In this document: positions 1 to 11,300 of the stretch, in pieces
How positions within the stretch are numbered: position 1 is the first letter of the stretch
How the letters are laid out: every line of letters starts with the position of its first letter
The notes under the pieces: model-generated
The model's database searches: none
Told to the model about the DNA's origin: nothing
The model's input: only the letters and a program-made list of their open reading frames with translations
Origin: Adhaeribacter radiodurans
GTDB taxonomy: Bacteria; Bacteroidota; Bacteroidia; Cytophagales; Hymenobacteraceae
DNA: 64,000 nt
Assembly: GCF_014075995.1 (NCBI RefSeq)
Contig: NZ_CP055153.1
Coordinates: forward strand, 4,588,001 to 4,652,000
Reading direction: 5' to 3'
Translations under genes and position numbers: made by a program

Positions 1-888
1 CACCTGGTAGCCGTAGTTTTCTTCCAGCAAAGTCACAATATCGGCCAGCGGCGTAGCCTGAAAAATGAGTTTTTTGTGGGTCCAGGAAGAATATACTTCC
101 GGATTTACCTGCCGCTTCGTAAATTTTTGCTTTGAGGGAATCAGCTCTGCCATTTCGCCGGGCTTTAAGGTTTCGGTTAAGGGTTCTTCGGCGGAGCCTT
201 TGGCAAACAAGTTAACTTTACCGGAATTAAGTACCACCCGGGTTTTCTGGCGCCGATTGGTTACGTTAAAGCTAGTGCCTAATACCTGCACATTAACTTC
301 GGGAGTATGCACTGTGAATTTTGCGTTTCCTTTACCCGGTTTTTTTAAAACGTTAAAAAAAGCTTCACCTTCCAGCCACACTTCCCGGCTTTCACGGGAG
401 TTCCAGTTAGCGGGGTAACGCAAAGTGGTATTCCCATTTAGCACCACCATAGAAGAATCGGGTAAAATAAGGGTAGCGGTTTCGCCGTAGTTGGTGCGAT
501 AGATTTGCTGCTTTTCCTTTAGGGTTGCGTAGTAAAATAAAGCACCTCCCAGGCAAAATAAAATAAAAGCAGCGGCCCATTTTGACCATTGCTGATAGGA
601 ACGATTAGTAGTTTTACCAGGATGTAATAGTTCGGCGTTCTCCTGAAAGGCAAGCCGGTGTTTTAAGCGTTGCCAGCTTTCCTGCACTTGGCTATCCGGA
701 ATGGGAGTTGGAACCACCGAGATACCGATAAGCATTAAAGCCGCCTGTTGGGCAACTATTTTTTTATCGGGATTTGCTTCTAGCCAAGCACTCCATCTTT
801 GCTCTTCCACCGGATTAGTTTTATACACCCAATGCGGAAAGGTTGTATCCTGTAGAAAATCCTGAAGTGTATAGTCCGGCAAGTTCAT
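1..888 (-). CDS. FecR-family anti-sigma factor, 3' end cut by window edge
   Basis: This reading frame stays open for 296 codons from an ATG at 888-886 to the window edge, so the C-terminus is missing. The product is a FecR-type membrane anti-sigma regulator. It has a cytoplasmic N-terminal part of about 110 residues with the usual WxxWL element, one transmembrane helix around residues 115-135 (WAAAFILFCLGGALFYYA), then a periplasmic FecR domain with the characteristic LPDSS, LNGNTTLRYP and VLGTSFNV elements. The last visible part (TPLADIVTLLEENYGY) is the start of the DUF4974/secretin-like tail. In the family, an outer-membrane TonB receptor signals through FecR to release a sigma factor. The divergent ECF sigma gene at 1357 is the obvious partner, and a SusC-like receptor is expected beyond the left edge (inference). 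Confidence 0.93.
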   Translation of the reverse strand, partial: MNLPDYTLQDFLQDTTFPHWVYKTNPVEEQRWSAWLEANPDKKIVAQQAALMLIGISVVPTPIPDSQVQESWQRLKHRLAFQENAELLHPGKTTNRSYQQWSKWAAAFILFCLGGALFYYATLKEKQQIYRTNYGETATLILPDSSMVVLNGNTTLRYPANWNSRESREVWLEGEAFFNVLKKPGKGNAKFTVHTPEVNVQVLGTSFNVTNRRQKTRVVLNSGKVNLFAKGSAEEPLTETLKPGEMAELIPSKQKFTKRQVNPEVYSSWTHKKLIFQATPLADIVTLLEENYGYQV

Positions 889-1356
889 GTGGCGTTTATT
901 ACCTGAATAAGTTCTCTTTAATTATTAAGAGCGAATTCGATTCATTTTCTACCCACCTGAAAGAGTGTTTTTTAAATAAATATGATTTCTACAGGTTTAA
1001 TGCAATCCTCTTTAATAATTTTCAAAAAATTAATTGTTGTTTTGACATTTTTAAATAAAATTATAGTAGTTGGTATTTCTATTATCTACTTTAATAGCTT
1101 TTATAGGGAAATTAGAGCAAGAATTTTAAAAAATTTGAATTTCAGATATTAGAATGTGTATAATTTATGTGCTGCAGAATTACCTTGTTTCAAATTTTTT
1201 TAGTAGTATTATAACTGCCTTTCATTATCCTATTGATTTTTAACCGGCTCTTGTAAAATTGGGCCGACGACGCTTTTTTAACCAGAAATGCCGGGAGATT
1301 AATGCTAAGGAATATTTATTAAAACAGAAATTGTTGTTTACCTGGTGTAATTATTT
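889..1356. promoter_or_regulatory. Divergent FecR/sigma intergenic region
   Basis: This AT-rich stretch of about 470 bases lies between the divergent fecR-like and sigma genes and must carry both promoters. I could not assign a convincing -7 TAnnTTTG box on either strand. I see no additional gene in it; the short open frame at 843-1058 overlaps the FecR start and has no family signature. Confidence 0.5.
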
Positions 1357-1992
1357 ATGGCTTTAATATTACCCTTCCCGGCCTTACATGAAACTTCGTT
1401 TCAGCAGCATACTGATTTGCCGGAACAGGAGCTATGGGAAAGTTTACGCCAGGGAAACGAAGCAGCACTTGCCCAACTTCATAAAACGTATTATAAAAGT
1501 CTTTTCCGGTACGGAGTTAAATTAAGCCATAACCCGGACATTAGCGAAGATTGCATTCAGGACTTGTTTGCTAATTTGTGGGCTTCCCGGCAACAAATTA
1601 GCGCCGTGCAATCCATTAAATTTTATTTATTTACTTCTTACCGGCGATTGGTTTTGGTGCATTTAAAAAAGCAGCAAAAATTACTCACCCAAATTTTTAA
1701 ACCAGACGCCACAATTGTTTTCTCCGCCGAAGAAATAACGGTACAGTCGGAAGCAAATCACGAAATCGCCCAAAAATTAACATCGTTGCTTAACAATTTA
1801 CCTAAGCGGCAGCGGGAAGTGCTCTACCTGCGGTATTACGAAGATTTAAGCCTTACGGAAATAGCGCAATTAATGGATTTAAGTTACCAATCGGTGTTAA
1901 ACTATATTCAGCGCGCTTTAACCAACATCCGGCAACAGCCAGAAATAACTGTTTTGCTAAGCCGTTCTTCTCTTAAATTAGTTACTTCTTAA
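1357..1992 (+). CDS. ECF RNA polymerase sigma factor (sigma-70 family)
   Basis: A 211-residue ECF-type sigma factor. The sigma-2 region (about residues 28-100) includes EDCIQDLFANLW, the usual EDxxQ(D/E)xFxxxW element. The sigma-4 helix-turn-helix (about residues 140-190) has LPKRQREVLYLRYYEDLSLTE and the recognition helix near SYQSVLNYIQRA. Region 3 is absent, as expected for ECF factors. It directs RNA polymerase to a small regulon, in Bacteroidota typically a neighbouring SusC/SusD transport locus. It is divergent from the FecR-like gene, which probably holds it inactive. The ATG at 1357 gives a normal family length; the roughly 25 residues before the sigma-2 domain are not diagnostic. Confidence 0.93.
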   Translation: MALILPFPALHETSFQQHTDLPEQELWESLRQGNEAALAQLHKTYYKSLFRYGVKLSHNPDISEDCIQDLFANLWASRQQISAVQSIKFYLFTSYRRLVLVHLKKQQKLLTQIFKPDATIVFSAEEITVQSEANHEIAQKLTSLLNNLPKRQREVLYLRYYEDLSLTEIAQLMDLSYQSVLNYIQRALTNIRQQPEITVLLSRSSLKLVTS

Positions 1993-2051
1993 CCCAGGTT
2001 TGTTTTTTCTCTCCTAATTATCCAGGTTGGATTTTCTATTGCGTAGTATCC

Positions 2052-2160
2052 GTTAGCAAATCGAAGCATTGCTTTGCTATTTCCAGTTCTTCGTTGGTAG
2101 GAATAACGAATACTTTCACCGGCGATTCGGAACGGTTAATTTCGCGTAGTTCTTTTGAGC
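2052..2160 (-). pseudogene. ackA 3'-terminal fragment (duplicate)
   Basis: About 109 bases nearly identical to the 3' end of the intact ackA gene (13008-13115) and in the same orientation. Read on the minus strand it keeps the ackA frame for about 36 codons (for example VIPTNEELEIAKQCF). It then ends in a slightly different tail (DLLTDTTQ then TAG) instead of ELLT. Most differences lie in the last codons. No start or upstream part of ackA is present; similarity stops at about 2161. It is a remnant, not a working gene. Together with ackA it brackets the giant gene as a direct repeat. Confidence 0.85.
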
Positions 2161-2208
2161 GGGTTTAGTCATTAAGGAATTCAATCTTACAATGTCAATT
2201 TCAAAAAT

Positions 2209-2263
2209 AAAAGCCGAATACTAACCTAAAGATTTTCTCTTTTAAGTTAGTATTCGGCTTTTT
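2209..2263 (-). terminator. Bidirectional Rho-independent terminator
   Basis: Perfect 17-bp inverted repeat (arms 2209-2225 and 2247-2263, AAAAGCCGAATACTAAC and its complement) with a loop of about 20 bases. T-rich runs follow on both strands. It lies 75 bases beyond the stop of the giant minus-strand gene and can also stop transcription arriving from the left. Confidence 0.85.
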
Positions 2264-2337
2264 GTTTTGAAGACTTATCCTAAACAGATTAAAATTAAGA
2301 CATCTTGTTTGATATGAATGATCATGTCCTTTATTGG

Positions 2338-5300
2338 CTAATCCGAAACAATCATCTGTATTGTTTCAGAAAACTTACCCGCTTGCATCCGGCAGAAGTA
2401 TGTACCTGAACTTACTTTAAGGCCGCTAGAATCATCTAATTTCCAGATAATAGCGTGCTCGCCCTTCGGATAAATGCCAGTAGTTCTTTTCACCACCTGG
2501 CCTAACGCGTTATAAATAGTGAACGTTACTTGTTGTTGCTCGGGCACAGTAAAGCCAATGGTAGTTTCGCTGCGGAATGGGTTCGGATAGTTTTGCTTTA
2601 ACTCAAAGCCAAAATCTTTTACTTTTATTAAAGCCTCGGTATTTAAGACATTTAACTGCTTTAAACTACCTGTATAAGCTACACTCCCGGTAATAGCAGA
2701 GTTAATAGCTATTTTACTTTTTGTACCACCATTCCCAATTACTTTAAACCGTACTTGAAATACCTGCGTATCGTCCGCTAAACTCAAGCTGTCATTGTCA
2801 TTAACCGACCAGGCAGTGGTAAGCTTACCATCCCGCACACTATGTGTACCAAAAATACCTTCTACCGCAGCATTTTCTACTTGCGTAAACTCGAGCACGG
2901 TTGGATCCCAGTTTAAGGTAAACTGATAACCACTCACGTTTCTAAAGTTCTTCACCGTTACCGGCACCCGAATTTCGGTATCCGGCAATACTTTCAGATC
3001 CAGCAGGTTAAAGTTTAAATCTCCGGCAATCTGAATCCGGGCATTTGTCGCATCCCAACTGTTGGTTACATCTCCCAACTTCATCCCGATAAAATCCTGA
3101 TTACTTAAAGAACTTATTTTACTATACGTACGGGCACTGTCGAAAGGAAATGGATTAGTGATACTAGCAAAAGTAAAATCGCTGCGCACAAATCTCCATA
3201 AACGTCCTCCAGGGAAGCTCTTTGTATAACCTAATATGAAAGCCCGGATTAAATTAATATCCTGATTGGTTACAGTACCGGAACCGTTCACATCGGCAGC
3301 AATAATTTTGTATGGAGAGTTCAACAATTGTTTTTTAGAAATGTGGCGTTGAATATGTACCAAATCCAAAGTAGTAACCCCATTCGTCACTTCTACGTCG
3401 TTTTTCTTAGATGGAGTGAGTACGTAGGGTTGATTATAGGACAGATTGAACCGGTAATTTCCGTTGGACAAAGTAGTTACCTTTTTAGAGCCAAGATTGG
3501 TTTTGCTGCTGGTAGCTTTAATGGTTACCCCACTTATGCTACTGCCAGCTTCACTCCGGATAGTACCTGTTACTGCTACTTCGGATAAGATAATGGCCGC
3601 TCCGGCTTTAGTCTTTACTTCCACCACATTCAGGTTTTTATCTGTAACTTCTATTTTCACGGGTTTGTTTGTTACGGATATAGGTGTAAAGGAACCTGCC
3701 GGGCCTACTAACTTAAGACGAACCGCAAATAAGATTGCATTATCATTTAAGCTCTGCGAAATACTTCCCGCGCTTTTCCAGGAAAAAGACAGTTTACCAG
3801 TATTTACCTGGGTAGTGCCAAAATTTCTCCTGGTCATCTGTTTCAAACCAAAACTTTCAACACCTACATAAGTTGCCACAGCAGTATTCCAGTTAATACT
3901 GCCCTGAATGGACATAATATTCTTTAAATCTTTTACCCGTACCGGCACTAACACCTGGGTATTGGAATAGCCGCTAACCGTGTTTACTACTAAGGTAATG
4001 GCTTTGGGAACCGGAACAATAATTACTTGAACAGTACCCGGGTTGCTGGTACAACCATTTACCAAAACGGTAACTGAATACATGCCGGCAGCTCTACCTG
4101 TTACCTTGTTAATAGTAGGGTTATGTAAAGTAGAAGTAAAACCATTTGGTCCGGTCCACTTGTAGGTAGCTCCGGGCACCGTGTTGACGCGCAATTTCAG
4201 AACGCCACCTAATACAGGACTGTTTGCCGAAACTACGGGGGTGGCGAGTTTACCTTGCACTGATAAATTGGTACCATTATCGGTACCGATAACCGCCGGA
4301 TTAGAAGATATAACTCGTACCCGGTAACCAGTGCCGGTAATAGTAGTAACCGGAATAAAGGCCGCAACCGGACTGGTATTTCCTACTCCTATAGTAATGG
4401 GCACGGCAAAGGAACCCTTTGCATCGGATAACTGCACCTTAAAGATATTGGAGCCGTTAAAAGAACCAGTGGTAGTAAAAGGCACATTTACGGGGCTGCC
4501 GGCGCACAATCTGGAAACACTTAAGGCGGAACCGGTAATGGTATTGCTTAGAACTGTAAAATTACTGTTGCTGGTGGCGGTGCCATTGGGAGTAGTTACA
4601 CTTATTAAGCCGGTACTGCTGCCCGCAGGTACGGTAGCCACAATAGTCTGAGCATCTTTTACCGCATAAGAAGCGTTAGTATTATTAAATTTTACGCTGC
4701 TGATATTGGTAAATCCACTTCCTTTTATAGTAACTACGGTTCCCACCGGACCACTTAGCGGGCTAAAACTACTAACCGCTACTGCCTGCTGAATGGAAAC
4801 AGAAACCGTTGCCGAAACGCTGCAACCATTTACGGTGGCTGTAACCGTGTAGGTTCCGGCAGCCGAAGAAGTCACATTCTCGATGGTAGCCTTTTGGGTC
4901 GTTGCCGTAAAATTATTAGGGCCAGTCCAGGCATAGATTGCATTGGTAATAGTAGCAGCACTCAAAGTTAAGGAAGCGCCGGCAGTTACCGGGCTATTGC
5001 TACTGGCAGTTAAATTTTCGGGTGCCTCGTTGATGGTAATAGTTTTAGTAGCTTTGTTCGAGCAACCACCGGCTTCAGAGTAAATATACTCAATGGTATG
5101 GGTACCTACTCCGGCCGTAGCCGGGTTAAATACCCCATTGGCATTCATGCCATTTCCTACCCAAACCCCTCCTGCCGGCGAACCGGAAAGCGTAACTTCT
5201 TCAGCGTTTACGCATAGACTGGTCGGTAAACCGGTAAACGAAACAGTAGGCAAGGATTTTACCACGATGGTAGATGTGGCTGCATTGGTACAGCCGTTTT

Positions 5301-8300
5301 CATTGGTATAAGTATAAGTAATCGTGTGGGTACCTATGCCGGCAACGGAAGCACTAAATTGCCCATCTTTTACGCCGGTTCCGGAATAAGAACCACCTTT
5401 CGGTAAGCCGCCAGCTAAAGTAAAGGTTGCTGCCTCGGTACAAACCGGGGTAAAAGCGGCCAGCGTAACAGTTGGCAAAGAATAGATTTTAACCTCCTGC
5501 GTGTAAGTATTGGAGCATCCCAGGGTGTTGCTTACCGTTAGCTGCACTTTATACGTTCCGGAGGCACGATACGTGTGGGAAGGATGCTGTTCCGTGGACG
5601 TGCTGCCATCCCCAAAGTTCCAGTTATACGTCATAGAACCAGAACTAACCGTACTTTGGTTGGTGAAGGTCAACGGCTCGTTTATGCAGGCTTCCACCTC
5701 AGCGAATTTGGCTTCGGGCGTGGCAATTATGGTAACGGTTTTGCTCACGGCACTGTAACAGCCTTCGTCGGAGTAAGCTTTTAAGGTAACGGTATAGGTT
5801 CCGGATTGAGCGTATATATGGTTCGGGTTCTGCACCACAGCACTATCCCCATCGCCGAAATTCCATTCGTAGCGGGTAATGGTACCGGGGCTTACACTGG
5901 CAGTTCCCAGGAACGGTACCGCTACCCCCGCGCATTTAGTCGTAAAATTAAAACTAACGGTAGGACTTGGCTTTTTAAAGCGGGCAACCCGTAAAGTATC
6001 ATTACTTACATTATCGTCCTGAATACCTACGAGCCAAACTTTAAAATCATATTGCCCTTCTTTTAACAAATTCTGGCTTTCCTTAAAGGTATATTCAATA
6101 TCATTGTTAATGGAGCCCGGAATGGTTTCGGTAAATATGGGGCCTTTGTTTACCTGGTAAGCTACTTTCAGATTAGTAAACGGAATATCTCCGAACTGAA
6201 TAATATTAGCCGTTACCGACTCCGACGAGGTTTGGTCACAATCCAGGGCCGGGCTGATGAGGCGGGTAATCCCAAAGTCGACGGTAAATTCATCGGCGCC
6301 AATATCCGGGGCGGAGCTGTTGCGAATCTCACCATCAATATCCAGTAAAACGCCAGCCACCGGTATACCGGCTCCGTTTAAATTACGCTGGTAGGTTCTA
6401 AATTCCGTTTTACTTTTGAAGAAAGGGTTAACGGCTTTGGAGTTCGCATCCCCTTTCAAGGCCTGCCCCCACGTGCTTAGGTTCGTGTAGTCCGTACCGG
6501 CATAATGCCCCAGCTTGCCGCCCGAAGAATAATAATCATTGTAGTCAATGTCGTTCGTACCACTCAGAGCTGCACCAATGTATGCGGCATAGCCCCCACC
6601 GGAGTTGGCGAAGATGTTGTTCTTCACCGTGAAGTTGCCGTTGTTGCCTTGCACCGAAAAAGCCCGCGCCTGGCTCAGGTCCGTCCCCGTGGTATGCACG
6701 CTGTTGAAAACTACTTTTACATTCGAACTGCTATTCAGCGATATGCCGTAAGTCGTTCCTTGCCCTTGCGTCTGCACAAAGTTGTTGGCTATCAAGGTGC
6801 CTTGTGCCCCATTTAAATTTATAGCATTGGCATTAGTAACACCCGTTATCTTATTACCGCTGATTTCTGCTACACCATTGCCTTCAATGTTGATAGCATA
6901 ACCCGTTTGGGCAGAAGCGACAATACTATTGTTCGATATCACGTTGCCTGAAGTGCTATATCCACCGGTATATTGATAAATTTTGCCATCACTGATTGTA
7001 TTACTGGTTATGGCACTATTGCTCCATCTATGGATTAAATTGATCTCTCCCGTAATAAGATTTGAATCTATAAATACTTTGTTCATAGGCGCATAGGCCC
7101 CATATGCATATACGGAATAATACCCTGGTTTTAAACCTTCTATTCGGTTTCTCCTTATAATAATATCACTGCAACCTGCTACATCACCACTAGTACTTTG
7201 TAAACTTATGTAAGTGTATAACATCCGGCTATTTGCAATAGTGATGTTGTTAGACTCACGTATACTTATTGTTTTCGCTTGAAAATAGTAATTACCACTA
7301 TTGAAAGAGCAGTTAGCAAAATCCGTATACCTACTTTTTTCAATCTTCACTATATTGCTGTTACTACTCCTAATAAAGCCAAGCTTCTTAAAGCTGAGGT
7401 ATTCTCCCCCATTAACCAGTAAAGTATAATCCAGCACTGAATTTTCCTGATTATAGCTTAGAACCGCTTTCGTGCTGTCGCCACTCTCTGACTCAAATAC
7501 AATCTTGTTAGTAGCTGAAGCACCGGTTACTTTGCCAATCACCACCTGCTCATTATAGGTGCCGTTGCGTACTTTGAACGTCACCGGTCCAACCACGCCC
7601 GCATTGTTGAGAACCGTCACCGCTTCGGTGAACGTCTTGAAGTCTGGTGAACTGCCCCCTATCGTGTATACCCCAGAAAGAGCCGCTACCAGGTTCTGCA
7701 CCGTTGCTGTATCGTTATAGCGGTTCAGGTCCTGTTGGCTATTGGGATTAGTAGCCCAGGCATCAATGTCAAAAATGGAAGCCCCCGAGAAGTTATGTGT
7801 TTTTAGGGTTACTTCCTCCGATGCCCCACTAACTAAGTTACCACTCCAATTAACAGGTGTTTGAGTTACCTTATTTATCTGCCAATTAAGGGTAGCCGAA
7901 GAAAGTGTATTTAGCCCTTGATTTCTTAGTAATACTTTCACTGGCACCGATGTACTAATAAGCGGACTTGTAGGAGTAATAATGGCATCTAGCCCTGCAT
8001 CAATCTCAATTGGCGTGTACTCTTTAGCTCCTATATCGGGTTTACTACTATTCCGTGTAGTACTGTCAATGTCTTTGGTAATATTGGTGACGGGCGTACC
8101 TGCGTCATTAAGGGCTATATGATTTGTATCCAGGTCCGTTTTACTTTTAAAGAAGGGGTTAACAGCTTTGGAGTTCGCATCCCCTTTCAAGGCCTGCCCC
8201 CACGTGCTTAGGTTCGTGTAGTCCGTACCGGCATAATGCCCCAGCTTGCCGCCCGAAGAATAATAGTCGTTGTAGTCGAGGTCGTTGGTACCTGTCAGAG

Positions 8301-11300
8301 CCGTGCCAATAAAAGCCGCATAACCCCCACCGGAATTGGCGAAGATGTTGTTCTTCACCGTGAAGTTGCCGTTGTTGCCTTGCACCGAAAAAGCCCGCGC
8401 CTGGCTCAGGTCCGTCCCCGTGGTATGCACGCTGTTGAAAACTACTTTTACATTCGAACTGCTATTCAGCGATATGCCGTAAGTCGTTCCTTGCCCTTGC
8501 GTCTGCACAAAGTTGTTGGCTATCAAGGTGCCTTGTGCCCCATTTAAATTTATAGCATTGGCATTAGTAACACCCGTTATCTTATTACCGCTGATTTCTG
8601 CTACACCATTGCCTTCAATGTTGATAGCATAACCCGTTTGGGCAGAAGCGACAATACTATTGTTCGATATCACGTTGCCTGAAGTGCTATATCCACCGGT
8701 ATATTGATAAATTTTGCCATCACTGATTGTATTACTGGTTATGGCACTATTGCTCCATCTATGGATTAAATTGATCTCTCCCGTAATAAGATTTGAATCT
8801 ATAAATACTTTGTTCATAGGCGCATAGGCCCCATATGCATATACGGAATAATACCCTGGTTTTAAACCTTCTATTCGGTTTCTCCTTATAATAATATCAC
8901 TGCAACCTGCTACATCACCACTAGTACTTTGTAAACTTATGTAAGTGTATAACATCCGGCTATTTGCAATAGTGATGTTGTTAGACTCACGTATACTTAT
9001 TGTTTTCGCTTGAAAATAGTAATTACCACTATTGAAAGAGCAGTTAGCAAAATCCGTATACCTACTTTTTTCAATCTTCACTATATTGCTGTTACTACTC
9101 CTAATAAAGCCAAGCTTCTTAAAGCTGAGGTATTCTCCCCCATTAACCAGTAAAGTATAATCCAGCACTGAATTTTCCTGATTATAGCTTAGAACCGCTT
9201 TCGTGCTGTCGCCACTCTCTGACTCAAATACAATCTTGTTAGTAGCTGAAGCACCGGTTACTTTGCCAATCACCACCTGCTCATTATAGGTGCCGTTGCG
9301 TACTTTGAACGTCACCGGTCCAACCACGCCCGCATTGTTGAGAACCGTCACCGCTTCGGTGAACGTCTTGAAGTCTGGTGAACTGCCCCCTATCGTGTAT
9401 ACCCCAGAAAGAGCCGCTACCAGGTTCTGCACCGTTGCTGTATCGTTATAACGATTAGGATCAAGCTGATTGTTAGGGCTGCTGGTCCAAGTTTTTATAT
9501 TGAACAAAGGAGCACCGGTAAAAGTATAAGTCTTGAGTGTAACTTCCTCCGATGCAGTACTTGCCAAACTTCCGCTCCAGTTAATTGGTGGTTGGGCTAC
9601 ACCATTTACCTGCCAATTAATAGTAGCCGAAGAAAGTGTACTTAATCCTTGATTGCGCAATAGGACTTTTACGGGTATAGTTGTACCGCTCAATGGACTT
9701 TGAGGAGAAGTTATCGCATCTAAGCCGGCATCGATTGCTACTGGAATGTATTCTTTGGCACCAATGTCTGGTTTTCTCGCATCCCGGGTAATTCCATCTA
9801 TATCTTTAGTAAAGCCACTGATACTTGTACCCGCATTATTTAAAGCAATGTGGTTTATATGTGGCTCGGTTTTATTTTTAAAGAAGGGGTTAACAGCTTT
9901 GGAGTTCGCATCCCCTTTCAAGGCCTGCCCCCACGTGCTTAGGTTCGTGTAGTCCGTACCGGCATAATGCCCCAGCTTGCCGCCCGAAGAATAATAGTCG
10001 TTGTAGTCGAGGTCGTTGGTACCTGTCAGAGCCGTGCCAATAAAAGCCGCATAACCCCCACCGGAATTGGCGAAGATGTTGTTCTTCACCGTGAAGTTGC
10101 CGTTGTTGCCTTGCACCGAAAAAGCCCGCGCCTGGCTCAGGTCCGTCCCCGTGGTATGCACGCTGTTGAAAACTACTTTTACATTCGAACTGCTATTCAG
10201 CGATATGCCGTAAGTCGTTCCTTGCCCTTGCGTCTGCACAAAGTTGTTGGCTATCAAGGTGCCTTGTGCCCCATTTAAATTTATAGCATTGGCATTAGTA
10301 ACACCCGTTATCTTATTACCGCTGATTTCTGCTACACCATTGCCTTCAATGTTGATAGCATAACCCGTTTGGGCAGAAGCGACAATACTATTGTTCGATA
10401 TCACGTTGCCTGAAGTGCTATATCCACCGGTATATTGATAAATTTTGCCATCACTGATTGTATTACTGGTTATGGCACTATTGCTCCATCTATGGATTAA
10501 ATTGATCTCTCCCGTAATAAGATTTGAATCTATAAATACTTTGTTCATAGGCGCATAGGCCCCATATGCATATACGGAATAATACCCTGGTTTTAAACCT
10601 TCTATTCGGTTTCTCCTTATAATAATATCACTGCAACCTGCTACATCACCACTAGTACTTTGTAAACTTATGTAAGTGTATAACATCCGGCTATTTGCAA
10701 TAGTGATGTTGTTAGACTCACGTATACTTATTGTTTTCGCTTGAAAATAGTAATTACCACTATTGAAAGAGCAGTTAGCAAAATCCGTATACCTACTTTT
10801 TTCAATCTTCACTATATTGCTGTTACTACTCCTAATAAAGCCAAGCTTCTTAAAGCTGAGGTATTCTCCCCCATTAACCAGTAAAGTATAATCCAGCACT
10901 GAATTTTCCTGATTATAGCTTAGAACCGCTTTCGTGCTGTCGCCACTCTCTGACTCAAATACAATCTTGTTAGTAGCTGAAGCACCGGTTACTTTGCCAA
11001 TCACCACCTGCTCATTATAGGTGCCGTTGCGTACTTTGAACGTCACCGGTCCAACCACGCCCGCATTGTTGAGAACCGTCACCGCTTCGGTGAACGTCTT
11101 GAAGTCTGGTGAACTGCCCCCTATCGTGTACACCCCAGAAAGGCTGCTATACAAGGTGGCAATTATCGTATCATTTAGAGCATTTAAGTCTTTTTGCCCG
11201 TTCGGGTTCTCCTGCCAGATTTTTAACTGGTAAGCTTTGCCTTGCTGAAAATTATAATTGGCCAGGGTAATATCGTCCTTCACTTTTCCGAAAGCCAAAG

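Noticed and set aside
843-1058. 71-residue plus-strand open frame
   Set aside because: Overlaps the FecR start and the divergent promoter region; low-complexity AT-rich composition.
2041-2160. A second acetate kinase gene near the left end
   Set aside because: Only the final 36 codons are present, with no upstream part; it is a fragment.
6505-10278. Three identical-looking 103-residue plus-strand frames
   Set aside because: They are antisense shadows of the beta-helix repeats of the giant gene.
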